A stretch of DNA of 64,000 nt from assembly GCA_033717875.1 (NCBI GenBank), contig JADDKJ010000008.1, positions 32,779-96,778 on the forward strand, read 5' to 3'. The notes beneath the pieces are model-generated. The model had not been told where the DNA came from and did no database searches. It saw only the letters and a list, made by a program, of their open reading frames with translations. The stretch is from SBBG01 sp033717875 (GTDB lineage Bacteria > Pseudomonadota > Gammaproteobacteria > Ga0077554 > Ga007554). Each line of letters begins with the position of its first letter. The first letter of the stretch is position 1. The position numbers and the translations under genes are program-made. Of the stretch, positions 17,361 through 25,392 are shown piece after piece.

Positions 17361-17368
17361 ATGTGAAT

Positions 17369-18184
17369 GTGGTGAAGCCGCTCAAAAAGCTCAAGCTCCA
17401 GGGCTTTAACAACCTGACCAAGTCGCTCAGTTTCAATATTTACGACATCTGCTACGCCAAGACGCCCAAGCAGCGCCGTGAGTATATCGAATACATCGAC
17501 GAGGCCTACAACGCCGAGCGGCTGACGCAGATTCTCACCGATGTGTCGAACATCATTGGCGCCAACATCCTTAACATCGCCCATCAGGATTATGATCCGC
17601 AGGGGGCGAGCGTCACCATGCTCATCTCCGAGGAGCCGATCGCGGCCAAGGATCTGTCCAACACCGAAGCGCCCGGCCCGCTGCCGGACGCCGTGGTCGC
17701 GCATCTGGACAAGAGCCATATCACCGTCCACACCTATCCTGAAAGTCATCCGGCCAGCGGCATCAGCACCTTTCGTGCCGATATCGATGTTTCCACCTGC
17801 GGACGCATCTCGCCGCTCAAGGCGCTCAATTATCTCATTCACAGCTTCGAATCCGATATCGTCATCATGGATTACCGTGTGCGTGGTTTCACTCGTGATG
17901 TGAAGGGCAAGAAGCTGTTTATCGATCACAAGATCAACTCGATCCAGAATTATCTGTCCGGGGATACCCAGGAGCGTTATCAGATGATCGATGTCAACGT
18001 CTATCAGGAAAACATCTTCCACACCAAGATGATCCTGAAGGAGTTCGACCTGGAAAACTACCTGTTTGGCACCGGCCAGAAGGACCTGCTGCCCAGCGAA
18101 AGCAAGAAAATCAAGAAATCGCTACGCCGCGAAATGGCGGAAATCTTCTACGGGCGGAATTTGAAGAAAGGGTTGAAAGTGTAG
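17369..18184 (+). CDS. speD: S-adenosylmethionine decarboxylase proenzyme
   Basis: SpeD makes decarboxylated SAM, the aminopropyl donor for spermidine. It self-cleaves to give a pyruvoyl cofactor. The E. coli-type sequence (about 271 residues) has LKLQGFNNLTKSLSFNIYD, the cleavage site in VVAHLDKSHI with the Ser near residue 115, HTYPESHP and FRADIDVSTCG. Of three tandem GTG codons, 17369 lies eight bases from GGGAGG and is preferred. No speE is next to it, so spermidine synthase must be elsewhere or absent. The stop codon TAG is part of a GTAGGG-type repeat. Confidence 0.93.
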   Translation: MVKPLKKLKLQGFNNLTKSLSFNIYDICYAKTPKQRREYIEYIDEAYNAERLTQILTDVSNIIGANILNIAHQDYDPQGASVTMLISEEPIAAKDLSNTEAPGPLPDAVVAHLDKSHITVHTYPESHPASGISTFRADIDVSTCGRISPLKALNYLIHSFESDIVIMDYRVRGFTRDVKGKKLFIDHKINSIQNYLSGDTQERYQMIDVNVYQENIFHTKMILKEFDLENYLFGTGQKDLLPSESKKIKKSLRREMAEIFYGRNLKKGLKV

Positions 18185-18203
18185 GGGGCGCCGCGCGCAC
18201 CAT
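18181..18203. repeat. GTAGGGTGCG-family repeat, copy 1
   Basis: GTAGGGGGCGCCGCGCGCAC, a divergent copy of the repeat also found at 20880, 30577 and 43275. Its TAG is the speD stop. A complementary ATGGTGCGCCGCC lies at about 18272, so the 100-bp gap between converging speD and coq7 can fold into a long hairpin. Confidence 0.6.
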
Positions 18204-18285
18204 TTCATGGTTCGGAGGCGGGGCGGGTTACGCGAAAAACGCTCATCGCTCTGCATTCATTGGTGGAGCATGATGGTGCGCCGCC

Positions 18286-18924
18286 TCAGATCCAATACGC
18301 CGTCCGCGTCATCACGCGCGAGGTGAGTTTCATCATTTTTCTGACCGGCCACGGCAGCGCCGCGCCGCCCGCTTGCAGGGCGGTGGTGGCGTGATGGGAC
18401 TCATCTTCCTTCATCTGTTCGAGTATCGCCCGGCTTCTTTCGTCCTCCAGCGGCAGGCGGTGCAGGTGTTCCTCCAGGTGTTTGATCACCTGATGCTCGG
18501 TCTCCGCCACGAAGCCCAGGCTCCACTTGTCGCCCGCTACGCCCGCCAGCGCGCCGATGGCGAATGATCCGGCATACCAGGCCGGGTTCAACAGGCTGGT
18601 GTGGCTTTTCAGTTCATCGAGGCGTTGCTCGCACCAGGCGAGATGATCGTTTTCCTCCAGCGCCGCACGTTCCATCTTTTCCCGCACCTGCGGCAGCTTC
18701 GCCGTCAGCGCCTGTCCCTGATAAAGCGCTTGCGCCGAAACCTCGCCGGCGTGGTTGACGCGCATAAGGCGCGCCGCAAGCGTGCGTTCCTGTTCCGAAA
18801 GCGCGGCCTCTTCATGGCCGTCGGCGGGATTGGGCCGCTCGGTGAGCTGCGGTTTGCCGAATACGGTGCGAACCGCGTGGTCGAGGTTGATGAGCAGATG
18901 ATCGAAGGGGGAATAGTGGCGCAT
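18286..18924 (-). CDS. coq7: demethoxyubiquinone hydroxylase (COQ7 type)
   Basis: Coq7 is a membrane-associated di-iron monooxygenase that adds the last hydroxyl in ubiquinone synthesis, so this organism respires with ubiquinone. The 212-residue product carries two ferritin-like half-sites: RVNHAGEVSAQALYQGQ and LEENDHLAWCEQRLDEL in the first, EHQVIKHLEEHL and MKEDESHHATTALQAGG in the second. The carboxylate/His ligands (E, ExxH, E, ExxH) are all visible. The ATG at 18924 (MRHYSPFDHLLINLDHAV) is the conserved start. It is downstream of ycgL on the same strand. Confidence 0.95.
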   Translation of the reverse strand: MRHYSPFDHLLINLDHAVRTVFGKPQLTERPNPADGHEEAALSEQERTLAARLMRVNHAGEVSAQALYQGQALTAKLPQVREKMERAALEENDHLAWCEQRLDELKSHTSLLNPAWYAGSFAIGALAGVAGDKWSLGFVAETEHQVIKHLEEHLHRLPLEDERSRAILEQMKEDESHHATTALQAGGAALPWPVRKMMKLTSRVMTRTAYWI

Positions 18925-18967
18925 GGGCAAAAGATACAAGAGCCGGGAGGTAAGGCGCAAGCGTTGC

Positions 18968-19222
18968 TTAGTGCATAACCTGCGGAGCAAGTTCTTTCGC
19001 GGGCATTTGCAGGTAATATCCCTGCACGTCCAACTGACGGCGTACCTCGTCCGCATCGGCCTGCGCCAGTTTGCGTCCGGGCGTCAGATCGAGGTTCATC
19101 ACAAGCTCCAGTCGTCCGAGTAACTGCAATAGTCCTTCCGGGATGCGGGAGAAGTCGTTTTCCCGTTCGATGTACAAATAAGTGTCCGGTTTTTTCAGCG
19201 ATTTATAAATGGCGCATTTCAT
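18968..19222 (-). CDS. ycgL: YcgL-domain protein
   Basis: This is a small 84-residue protein with the YcgL signature: YKSLKKPDTYLYIERENDF, then IPEGLLQLLGRLELVMNL and VRRQLDVQGYYLQMP. It matches E. coli YcgL over its full length. YcgL is almost confined to gammaproteobacteria and has no settled function. Its start overlaps the glcF stop by 4 bp, so the two are probably co-translated. Confidence 0.9.
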   Translation of the reverse strand: MKCAIYKSLKKPDTYLYIERENDFSRIPEGLLQLLGRLELVMNLDLTPGRKLAQADADEVRRQLDVQGYYLQMPAKELAPQVMH

Positions 19223-20475
19223 GGAATGTGTCTTTCTTTATCAGGGTCTGAGTTCAATTGCCTTGCCAGTAGCGCCGCAGGATGCAGCACCTCGATGGGT
19301 TTTTCACTTTCGCGTATCCCCGCCGCCAGATGCAGTGCGCAGCCGATATTCGAGCTGACCAGCATGTCCGCGCCGCTGGTCTTGAGCGCCGCCAGTTTGT
19401 CATTGCGCAGGCTGTCCGCCAGTGCGGGTTGGCTGATCATGTACGTGCCTGCCGCGCCGCAACATTGCGCGTTGCCGGGCAGGGCGATCAGCTCGATGCC
19501 GGGGATCTTGCGCAGCATGGTATAGGGGTGAGACTCCTGGCGCAGCACATTGCGCAGGGTGCAGGGTTCGTGTATCGCCACGCGCTGGTGGAGCGGGCTG
19601 AAGGTGATGTTTTCCGGCCAGTCGATGCCGGCCAGGAACTGGCTGATGTCCTGTACCGAGTGTGCGAACCGGCGGCCCTGTTCATCCTCAAGCAATTGTC
19701 CGTATTCGGCAAGCTGCGCGCCGCAGCCGCTGGCAGCGGAGATGACGGTATCCACCTTCAGGGCCGAGAATGCAGCGAGATTTTGTCCGGCCAACCGGCG
19801 GGCCTGTTGGGGAAAGCCATCGTGCAGATGCAGTGCCCCGCAGCACACCTGCGTGCGTGGCACATGCACGCCATAGCCGCAGGCCGTCAGCAGGCGGATC
19901 GCCGCGTCCAGCGTTACCGTATCCGTGACCTCGGCGATGCAGCCGGTGAACAGCGCCACCTCGCCGCGTTTCTTGCTCAGGGGCGAGTAGTATTCCTGCC
20001 ACGCCGGTGGCGGCGGCAGGGATGGCAGCAGGCTATCCAGCCTGTTCATGTCTCCGCGGCGCAGCAGACCGCTGGCTCGCGCCAAGGTCTGCGCCCCGGA
20101 GCGCTGGTAGACACGCAACGCCCGGCTTGCGAGGCGCAGCAGCGGTTTGTTGGTGACCAGTTTTGTCAGGGCGGAGGGTTCGCTCTGGCTGTGGATCATC
20201 GCCCGCCCCGCGTCGATGATCGTGCCGTAGCGCACGCCGGAAGGGCACACCCTCTCGCAGGCGCGGCAGGTCAGGCAACTGTTCAGATGTTCCTCAAGGC
20301 GTGGTGTGGGCGTCAGTTGCCCCTTCGCCAGTCCCTCGATCAACGCGATGCGTCCACGTGGCGAATTGCCCTCGTCGCGTGTTTTGACATACGTCGGACA
20401 ATGCGACAGGCACAGACCGCATTTCACGCAGAGGTCGGTTTGTTTCAGTAGCGCGGAGTGAGTGGCGAGTGTCAA
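19219..20475 (-). CDS. glcF: glycolate oxidase iron-sulfur subunit
   Basis: This 418-residue protein has two 4Fe-4S ferredoxin motifs near the N terminus (CVKCGLCLSHCP and CLTCRACERVCP) and two CCG heterodisulfide-reductase-like motifs (QVCCGALHLHDG and AQCCGAAGTYM). This is the GlcF layout, which carries electrons from the flavin subunits of glycolate oxidase to the quinone pool. glcD and glcE are not in the window, so it is an orphan here. The best start is TTG at 20475 (MTLATHSALLKQTDLCVKCG), without a clear ribosome binding site. It is divergent from a small ferredoxin gene. Confidence 0.9.
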   Translation of the reverse strand: MTLATHSALLKQTDLCVKCGLCLSHCPTYVKTRDEGNSPRGRIALIEGLAKGQLTPTPRLEEHLNSCLTCRACERVCPSGVRYGTIIDAGRAMIHSQSEPSALTKLVTNKPLLRLASRALRVYQRSGAQTLARASGLLRRGDMNRLDSLLPSLPPPPAWQEYYSPLSKKRGEVALFTGCIAEVTDTVTLDAAIRLLTACGYGVHVPRTQVCCGALHLHDGFPQQARRLAGQNLAAFSALKVDTVISAASGCGAQLAEYGQLLEDEQGRRFAHSVQDISQFLAGIDWPENITFSPLHQRVAIHEPCTLRNVLRQESHPYTMLRKIPGIELIALPGNAQCCGAAGTYMISQPALADSLRNDKLAALKTSGADMLVSSNIGCALHLAAGIRESEKPIEVLHPAALLARQLNSDPDKERHIP

Positions 20476-20555
20476 GGAAAAGCGGCCGAAGATGGGACAT
20501 AAACATGAGGAATGAGTATGATATGCTTTTCATTTGCCACTTGCCACTTGGATCC

Positions 20556-20864
20556 ATGTCTTACTATAACCATCACGTCTTTTTCTGCACCAACAAACGC
20601 GAAGACGGCACCGCCTGCTGTCAGGATCATGGCGCCCAGGAAATGCGCGACTACGCCAAGGCGCGCATCAAGGAACTGGGGTTGTCCGGCAAGGGCGCCG
20701 TGCGTATCAACAACGCCGGTTGCCTGGACCGCTGCGCCGAGGGGCCGGTGATCGTCGTCTATCCCGAGGAGGTGTGGTACACCTATGTGGACAAGGACGA
20801 CATCGACGAGATCATCGAGGAGCATCTGCGCCATGGCCGGATGGTGGAGCGATTGAGGATATAG
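20556..20864 (+). CDS. thioredoxin-like [2Fe-2S] ferredoxin
   Basis: This 102-residue protein, MSYYNHHVFFCTNKRE..., has the cysteine arrangement of the thioredoxin-fold ferredoxin family. C11 and the C21-C22 pair lie in TACCQDHG, and the GCLDRCAEGPVIVVYPEEVW motif holds the last two ligands. Such proteins often accompany redox or cobalamin pathways, but the partner is unknown. The internal ATG at 20556 was chosen because the upstream part of the frame is not conserved in character. It is divergent from glcF. Confidence 0.85.
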   Translation: MSYYNHHVFFCTNKREDGTACCQDHGAQEMRDYAKARIKELGLSGKGAVRINNAGCLDRCAEGPVIVVYPEEVWYTYVDKDDIDEIIEEHLRHGRMVERLRI

Positions 20865-20879
20865 GAAATCCTATGATCA

Positions 20880-20903
20880 GTAGGGTGCCCATGCGCACCA
20901 TTC
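20880..20903. repeat. GTAGGGTGCG-family repeat, copy 2
   Basis: GTAGGGTGCCCATGCGCACC begins at 20880 and is followed by CATTCATTTCCATGGGGTGCG, so CGCACCAT/ATGGGGTGCG forms a hairpin in the ferredoxin-ABC gene gap. Related copies are at 18181, 30577 and 43275. Confidence 0.7.
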
Positions 20904-20951
20904 ATTTCCATGGGGTGCGTGGAACGCATTCCGCGCTCGTTGAATAACAAT

Positions 20952-21872
20952 ATGATTATGGACGTGGTCGTCGAGGCGCGCGGCCTCACCAAATACTATG
21001 GCGCACAAACCGCTGTCGACGGTATCGACTTTTCCGTGTATCGCGGCGAGTGTTTCGGCTTGCTTGGCCCGAATGGCGCGGGCAAGACCACCACGCTGCG
21101 CATGCTGATGGGCGCCACGCCGCCCGATGCGGGCGAGTTGCGCGTGCTGGGTCACGCCATTCCGCAGCAGGCGCGCGAGATGCGCGCGCGGCTGGGTGTG
21201 GTGCCGCAACAGGACAATCTCGACCCCGACTTCACCGTGGTGGAGAACCTCATCACCTACGCCAGCTACTTTGGTCTGCAGGGCTCGCAACTGAGCCGGC
21301 GCATCGACGAGCTGCTGGCTTTCGCTGCGCTGGAGGCCAAGGCCGACGCGGGTATCGGCACGCTGTCCGGCGGCATGAAGCGCCGTCTCACTCTGGCGCG
21401 GGCGCTGATCAACGACCCCGAACTGCTGATTCTCGACGAGCCGACCACCGGCCTCGACCCCCAGGCCCGCCAGCTCATCTGGCAGCGGTTGCGTGCCCTG
21501 CTCGGTCAGGGCAAGACCCTGATCCTCACCACCCATTACATGGAAGAGGCCGAGCGTCTCTGCGACCGGCTGATGATCATCGACAACGGCCGCGTGCTCG
21601 TCACCGGCAGCCCCGCCGAGCTGATCCGCCAGCACATCGAGCCGCATGTGGTGGAAATCCACGGTCCCGGCGTGGACGCCTGGTACGACGGCATCGGCCA
21701 TGCCCTGGTGCGGCGCGGCGAACGTGTCGGCGAGACGGTGTTCTGCTACACGGTGGACGATCGCCCGCTGCTGGACGCCCTGAGCCGTCAGCCCGAGCTG
21801 CGCTTCATGCACCGTCACGCCAATCTGGAGGACGTGTTTCTCAAATTGACCGGCAAGGAGTTGCGCGAATGA
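20952..21872 (+). CDS. ABC transporter ATP-binding protein (NodI/DrrA-like)
   Basis: This is the ATPase subunit of a two-gene ABC-2 exporter. In about 306 residues, Walker A is GLLGPNGAGKTTTLRMLMG, the Q-loop is VVPQQDNLD, the signature is LSGGMKRRLTLARAL, Walker B is LLILDEPTTGLDPQARQ and the switch His lies in LTTHYMEEAERLCDR. The C-terminal extension and NodJ-like partner place it in the NodI/DrrA group, which exports lipids, oligosaccharides or drugs. The start is ATG 20952 or 20958, with no strong ribosome binding site. It overlaps the permease by 4 bp. Confidence 0.9.
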   Translation: MIMDVVVEARGLTKYYGAQTAVDGIDFSVYRGECFGLLGPNGAGKTTTLRMLMGATPPDAGELRVLGHAIPQQAREMRARLGVVPQQDNLDPDFTVVENLITYASYFGLQGSQLSRRIDELLAFAALEAKADAGIGTLSGGMKRRLTLARALINDPELLILDEPTTGLDPQARQLIWQRLRALLGQGKTLILTTHYMEEAERLCDRLMIIDNGRVLVTGSPAELIRQHIEPHVVEIHGPGVDAWYDGIGHALVRRGERVGETVFCYTVDDRPLLDALSRQPELRFMHRHANLEDVFLKLTGKELRE

Positions 21873-22717
21873 TGAGGGGCGGAGAAAAGAGTACAGATAC
21901 AAGAGAGAAGAGGGGGAATCCTTTGTTTTCTCTTTCCTCTTTTCTCTTTTCTCTGCCTTCGGTCACCCTGCGCTGGCTGCCCGTCTGGCGGCGCAATCTG
22001 CGCGTATGGCGCAAACTCTCCGCCCCGGCGCTGATCGGCAACTTCGGCGAGCCGCTGCTGTATCTGCTCGCCCTGGGCTATGGTCTGGGCGGTTTCGTCG
22101 GCGAAGTGAAGGGTCTGCCCTACGTGGTGTTTCTGGCCTCCGGCATCGTCTGCGCCAGCGCCATGAATACCGCCACCTTCGAGGGGCTGTACTCCGCCTA
22201 CACGCGCATGGCGGTGCAGAACACCTGGGGCGGCATGCTCGCCGCGCCGCTCGCCATCGACGATATCGTGCTCGGCGAAATCATCTGGACCGCCACCAAG
22301 AGCCTGATCAGCGCCGCCCCCATTCTCATCGTCGCCGCGCTGCTCGGTGCGGTGCACGATTGGCAGGCGCTGTGGGTGCTGCCGGTGGTGTTCGTCACCG
22401 GCCTGTGTTTCGGCGCGATGGCGCTGGTGGTGACCGCCCTGGCCAAGAGCTACGACTTCTTCATCTACTATTTCACGTTGGTCATCACACCGTTGTTTCT
22501 GGTCAGCGGCATATTTTTCCCGCTCGAAGGCGTGCCGCGCGCGGTGCAGATTGGTGCGCAACTGCTGCCGTTGTCTCATGCCGTGGAGGTTGTGCGTCCC
22601 CTCATGACCGGCCAGCCGCTGCATAATGTCCTGTTGCACCTGCTGGTGCCGCTGCTCTACGCCTCAGCCGCTTTCTGGCTGGCCACGGTGCTGTTGCGGC
22701 GCAGATTGACTTCATAA
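21869..22717 (+). CDS. ABC-2 type permease (NodJ-like)
   Basis: This 282-residue membrane protein has six predicted helices and the ABC-2 features LVSGIFFPLEGVPRAVQIGAQLLPLSHAVEVVRPL (quoted in part: FFPLEGVP, LPLSHAVE). The start ATG overlaps the ATPase stop. Residues about 4-29 (GGEKSTDTREKRG...) are unlike the family and are encoded by an inserted purine/pyrimidine-rich palindrome. The conserved protein resumes at VTLRWLPVWRRNLRVW. The exporter cargo is unknown; lpxB follows after 10 bp, which hints at envelope-related transport. Confidence 0.88.
   Translation: MMRGGEKSTDTREKRGNPLFSLSSFLFSLPSVTLRWLPVWRRNLRVWRKLSAPALIGNFGEPLLYLLALGYGLGGFVGEVKGLPYVVFLASGIVCASAMNTATFEGLYSAYTRMAVQNTWGGMLAAPLAIDDIVLGEIIWTATKSLISAAPILIVAALLGAVHDWQALWVLPVVFVTGLCFGAMALVVTALAKSYDFFIYYFTLVITPLFLVSGIFFPLEGVPRAVQIGAQLLPLSHAVEVVRPLMTGQPLHNVLLHLLVPLLYASAAFWLATVLLRRRLTS
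21878..21957. repeat. 80-bp palindrome inserted in frame in the ABC-2 permease
   Basis: GGCGGAGAAAAGAG (21878-21891) pairs with CTCTTTTCTCTGCC (21944-21957) with one mismatch. The interior is a skewed AGAGAGAAGAGG / CTCTTTCCTCTTTTC tract, very different in composition from neighbouring GC-rich codons. It keeps the frame and adds about 26 residues to the N terminus. Confidence 0.75.
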
Positions 22718-22727
22718 AGGGATTCAG

Positions 22728-23891
22728 ATGATCCGTATCGGTATCGTGGCAGGCGAGGCGTCGGGGGATTTGCTCGGAGCGGGGCTGATTCGCGCCATCA
22801 GGGAGCGTTTTCCCGATGCCGTGATCGAGGGCATCGGCGGACCGGCGATGATCGCGCAGGGTTGCAATGCGCTGTATCCGATGGAACGGCTGTCGGTGAT
22901 GGGTATCGTCGAGGTGCTGGGGCGCTTCCGTGAGTTGTACGCCATGCGCGCCAGCCTGGTGCGCCATTTCATCGATAATCCGCCGGACGTATTCGTCGGC
23001 ATCGACGCGCCCGACTTCAACCTCGGGCTGGAGCGTAAACTGAAAGAGGCGGGAATACCCGTCGTTCATTACGTCAGTCCTTCGGTGTGGGCATGGCGGC
23101 AATACCGCATCCGCAAGATCGCCCGCTCCATCGACCTGATGCTGACGCTGTTTCCCTTCGAAGCCCGTTTTTATGAGGAACACCATGTGCCGGTGCGCTT
23201 CGTCGGCCATCCACTGGCGGAGATGATTCCGCCCGCCAGCGACAAGCAGCCGCCCCGCGCCGCGCTGGGATTGCCCGCGCAAGGCGAGATCGTGGCCTTG
23301 CTGCCGGGCAGCCGCATGACCGAGATCAATTTCCTCGCCGACTCATTCATCCGCGCCGCCCTGTGGTGCGTGCAACGGCGGCCCGGTCTGTACTTCGTCG
23401 TTCCTCTTGCCACCGCCGCAACCCGCGAGCGCTTCAGCGAGATCCTCAATGCCATAGCACCCGATCTGCCCGTCACCGTCATCGACGGCCGCTCACGCGA
23501 GGCCATGGCCGCTGCCGATGCCGTGCTGCTTGCCTCCGGCACCGCCACGCTGGAAGCGATGTTGCTGAAGCGGCCGATGGTGATGGCATATCGCGTTGCT
23601 CCCTTCACTTACTGGCTGGCGAAACGGCTGGTGAAAATCTCTCATTTTGCGCTGCCCAATCTGCTGGCTGGCAAGCCAGTCGTCCCGGAATTCATTCAGG
23701 ATGCTGTCACACCGGAAAGTCTGGGACAAGCCCTGCTCGAATTCCTGGAGCATCCCGAGTCCACCGCCGCGTTGCAACAGACGTTCGCGGATATCCACAG
23801 CTCGCTACGGCAAGGAGCCGATCGGCAGGCGGCCGAGGCCATCATCGAATTGGCGCACAGCCGATTGACGCAGGGCGTGCGCAAATCATGA
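22728..23891 (+). CDS. lpxB: lipid-A-disaccharide synthase
   Basis: LpxB is a GT19 peripheral membrane enzyme that joins lipid X and UDP-diacylglucosamine to form the lipid A disaccharide. The 387 residues match the family length. The opening IRIGIVAGEASGDLLGAGLI, VDVFVGIDAPDFNLGLE-like segment (residues about 83-100), YVSPSVWAWRQ and LASGTATLEAMLLKRPMVMAY are diagnostic. AAAGGGATTCAG precedes the ATG. It overlaps rnhB by 4 bp (ATGA), the common lpxB-rnhB order. Confidence 0.96.
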   Translation: MIRIGIVAGEASGDLLGAGLIRAIRERFPDAVIEGIGGPAMIAQGCNALYPMERLSVMGIVEVLGRFRELYAMRASLVRHFIDNPPDVFVGIDAPDFNLGLERKLKEAGIPVVHYVSPSVWAWRQYRIRKIARSIDLMLTLFPFEARFYEEHHVPVRFVGHPLAEMIPPASDKQPPRAALGLPAQGEIVALLPGSRMTEINFLADSFIRAALWCVQRRPGLYFVVPLATAATRERFSEILNAIAPDLPVTVIDGRSREAMAAADAVLLASGTATLEAMLLKRPMVMAYRVAPFTYWLAKRLVKISHFALPNLLAGKPVVPEFIQDAVTPESLGQALLEFLEHPESTAALQQTFADIHSSLRQGADRQAAEAIIELAHSRLTQGVRKS

Positions 23892-24466
23892 ATTTACGGC
23901 ATCTTCTGGCAGGTGTGGACGAAGCCGGCCGTGGCCCGCTCGCCGGCCCGGTGATCGCGGCGGCGGTGATTCTCGATCCGGCGCGTCCTATTGCCGGTCT
24001 GGCGGATTCCAAAGCGCTGACTGAAAAACGCCGCGAGGCGCTGGACGCCGAGATTCGTGATAAGGCGCTGGCCTGGGCGCTGGGGCGGGCGGAGGTGGAA
24101 GAGATCGATGCGCTGAATATTCTGCAAGCCAGTCTGCTGGCGATGCAACGTGCGGTGGCGACGCTGTCGGTTGCGCCCCATCACGCGCTGGTCGATGGCA
24201 ATAAAACGCCCCGTTTGTCCTGTTCCGTCGAGGCGGTGATCAAAGGCGATCAGACCGTGCCGGTCATCAGCGCGGCGTCGATCATCGCCAAGGTGGCGCG
24301 CGATGCGGAGATGGTCGAGCTGGACGGGCATTATCCTGGCTATGGTTTTGCCATACACAAGGGTTATCCTGTCAAGGCGCATGTGGAGGCGCTGGAGCGG
24401 CTCGGCGTGTCGCCGGTGCATCGGCGTTCGTTCGGACCGGTGCGCAGGGCATTGATGGGTGTTTGA
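23888..24466 (+). CDS. rnhB: ribonuclease HII
   Basis: RNase HII cuts RNA in RNA-DNA hybrids, including single ribonucleotides in DNA. The 192-residue protein starts MNLRHLLAGVDEAGRGPLAG with the catalytic D-E pair at VDEAGRG; further acidic residues are in VDGNKTP and AKVARDAEM. YPGYGFAIHKGYPVKAH is typical. The ATG overlaps the lpxB stop; the longer open frame upstream is only the alternative frame through lpxB. Confidence 0.96.
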   Translation: MNLRHLLAGVDEAGRGPLAGPVIAAAVILDPARPIAGLADSKALTEKRREALDAEIRDKALAWALGRAEVEEIDALNILQASLLAMQRAVATLSVAPHHALVDGNKTPRLSCSVEAVIKGDQTVPVISAASIIAKVARDAEMVELDGHYPGYGFAIHKGYPVKAHVEALERLGVSPVHRRSFGPVRRALMGV

Positions 24467-24529
24467 GTCCGTTTGCACGATCATCAACCTCGCCTTGCCA
24501 ATATCGGAAAATACGCGCAACATTATTTT

Positions 24530-25063
24530 ATGACCATACGCACCTTTCAAAATATCTCCCCCTCCATCGCCGCGGGCGTGTTCATCGACGACACGGCGCT
24601 CGTGGTCGGCGATGTGACCCTCGGCGAAGACGCGTCGTTGTGGCCGATGGCGGTGGCGCGGGGGGATGTGCACCGGATCGTGATCGGGGCGCGCACGAAT
24701 ATTCAGGATGGCTCGGTGCTGCATGTGACGCAAGCCAACCGTTTCACGCCGGGTGGTCACCCGACCATCATCGGCAGCGATGTGACGGTCGGGCACCGTG
24801 TCATCCTGCACGGCTGCACGGTGGAGGATCATGCCTTGATCGGGATGGGCTCGGTCGTGCTGGATGGCGCGATCATCCGCTCGCGCGTGCTGCTCGGCGC
24901 GGGCAGCCTGGTGCCGCCGGGCAAGGAGCTGGAGAGCGGCTATCTGTGGCTGGGCAGCCCGGTGAAAAAGGTGCGCCCGCTCACCGAGGATGAGCTGGCA
25001 TATTTCGAGTATTCAGCGGCGCACTATGTGGCGCTGAAGAATCGGCACCTGGGGAAAGGTTAA
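24530..25063 (+). CDS. yrdA: gamma-carbonic-anhydrase-like hexapeptide-repeat protein
   Basis: This 177-residue left-handed beta-helix protein of the YrdA/CaiE/gamma-CA group has hexapeptide repeats from about residue 15 to 150. The potential metal-binding histidines are in SVLHVTQ, VTVGHRVILHGC and EDHALIGMG. Whether it is a true carbonic anhydrase is unknown for this subgroup. The ATG at 24530 (MTIRTFQNISPSIA) matches the usual start. It follows rnhB on the same strand. Confidence 0.88.
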   Translation: MTIRTFQNISPSIAAGVFIDDTALVVGDVTLGEDASLWPMAVARGDVHRIVIGARTNIQDGSVLHVTQANRFTPGGHPTIIGSDVTVGHRVILHGCTVEDHALIGMGSVVLDGAIIRSRVLLGAGSLVPPGKELESGYLWLGSPVKKVRPLTEDELAYFEYSAAHYVALKNRHLGKG

Positions 25064-25073
25064 ACCCGCAGGG

Positions 25074-25226
25074 CTACACCACGTCCTCGGCTTCCTGTTT
25101 CGTGGTTTCTTCGGCGATCTTTTTCTTGGGCTGAAAACTGAGCGCCACCACCGCGCCCACGACGCCCCCGAAGGCAAACGAGATCACTGTGACTTCGAGC
25201 AAAAAATCGAACATGACACTGTCCAT
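25074..25226 (-). CDS. small single-pass membrane protein
   Basis: This is a candidate 50-residue protein, MDSVMFDFLLEVTVISFAFG then GVVGAVVALSF and a charged tail QPKKKIAEETTKQE. It has one transmembrane helix with a cytoplasmic charged tail. The start could be ATG 25226 or 25214; AGGG lies close by. It converges on yrdA and I recognise no family. The remaining gap 25227-25392 holds a CGCCGG/CCGGCG hairpin and nothing else I can support. Confidence 0.5.
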   Translation of the reverse strand: MDSVMFDFLLEVTVISFAFGGVVGAVVALSFQPKKKIAEETTKQEAEDVV

Positions 25227-25392
25227 CCCTAAAAATTTCCCGGTCGATTGAGAATTAGGCGCCGGTGAGCGGGGGTCCGGCGTTTCTGGCGGATGAACTG
25301 CACAACAAATCCGACGGCACATGTAGGGAATGCAAATAGCGCACCATCCTTTTGGGCGATGAATTTGCCGCATTCCGGGTATACTGGCAGCC

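Noticed and set aside
23363..23887. Upstream extension of rnhB through lpxB
   Set aside because: Alternative-frame reading of lpxB; the ATGA overlap at 23888 and the conserved start MNLRHLLAGVDEAGRG settle it.
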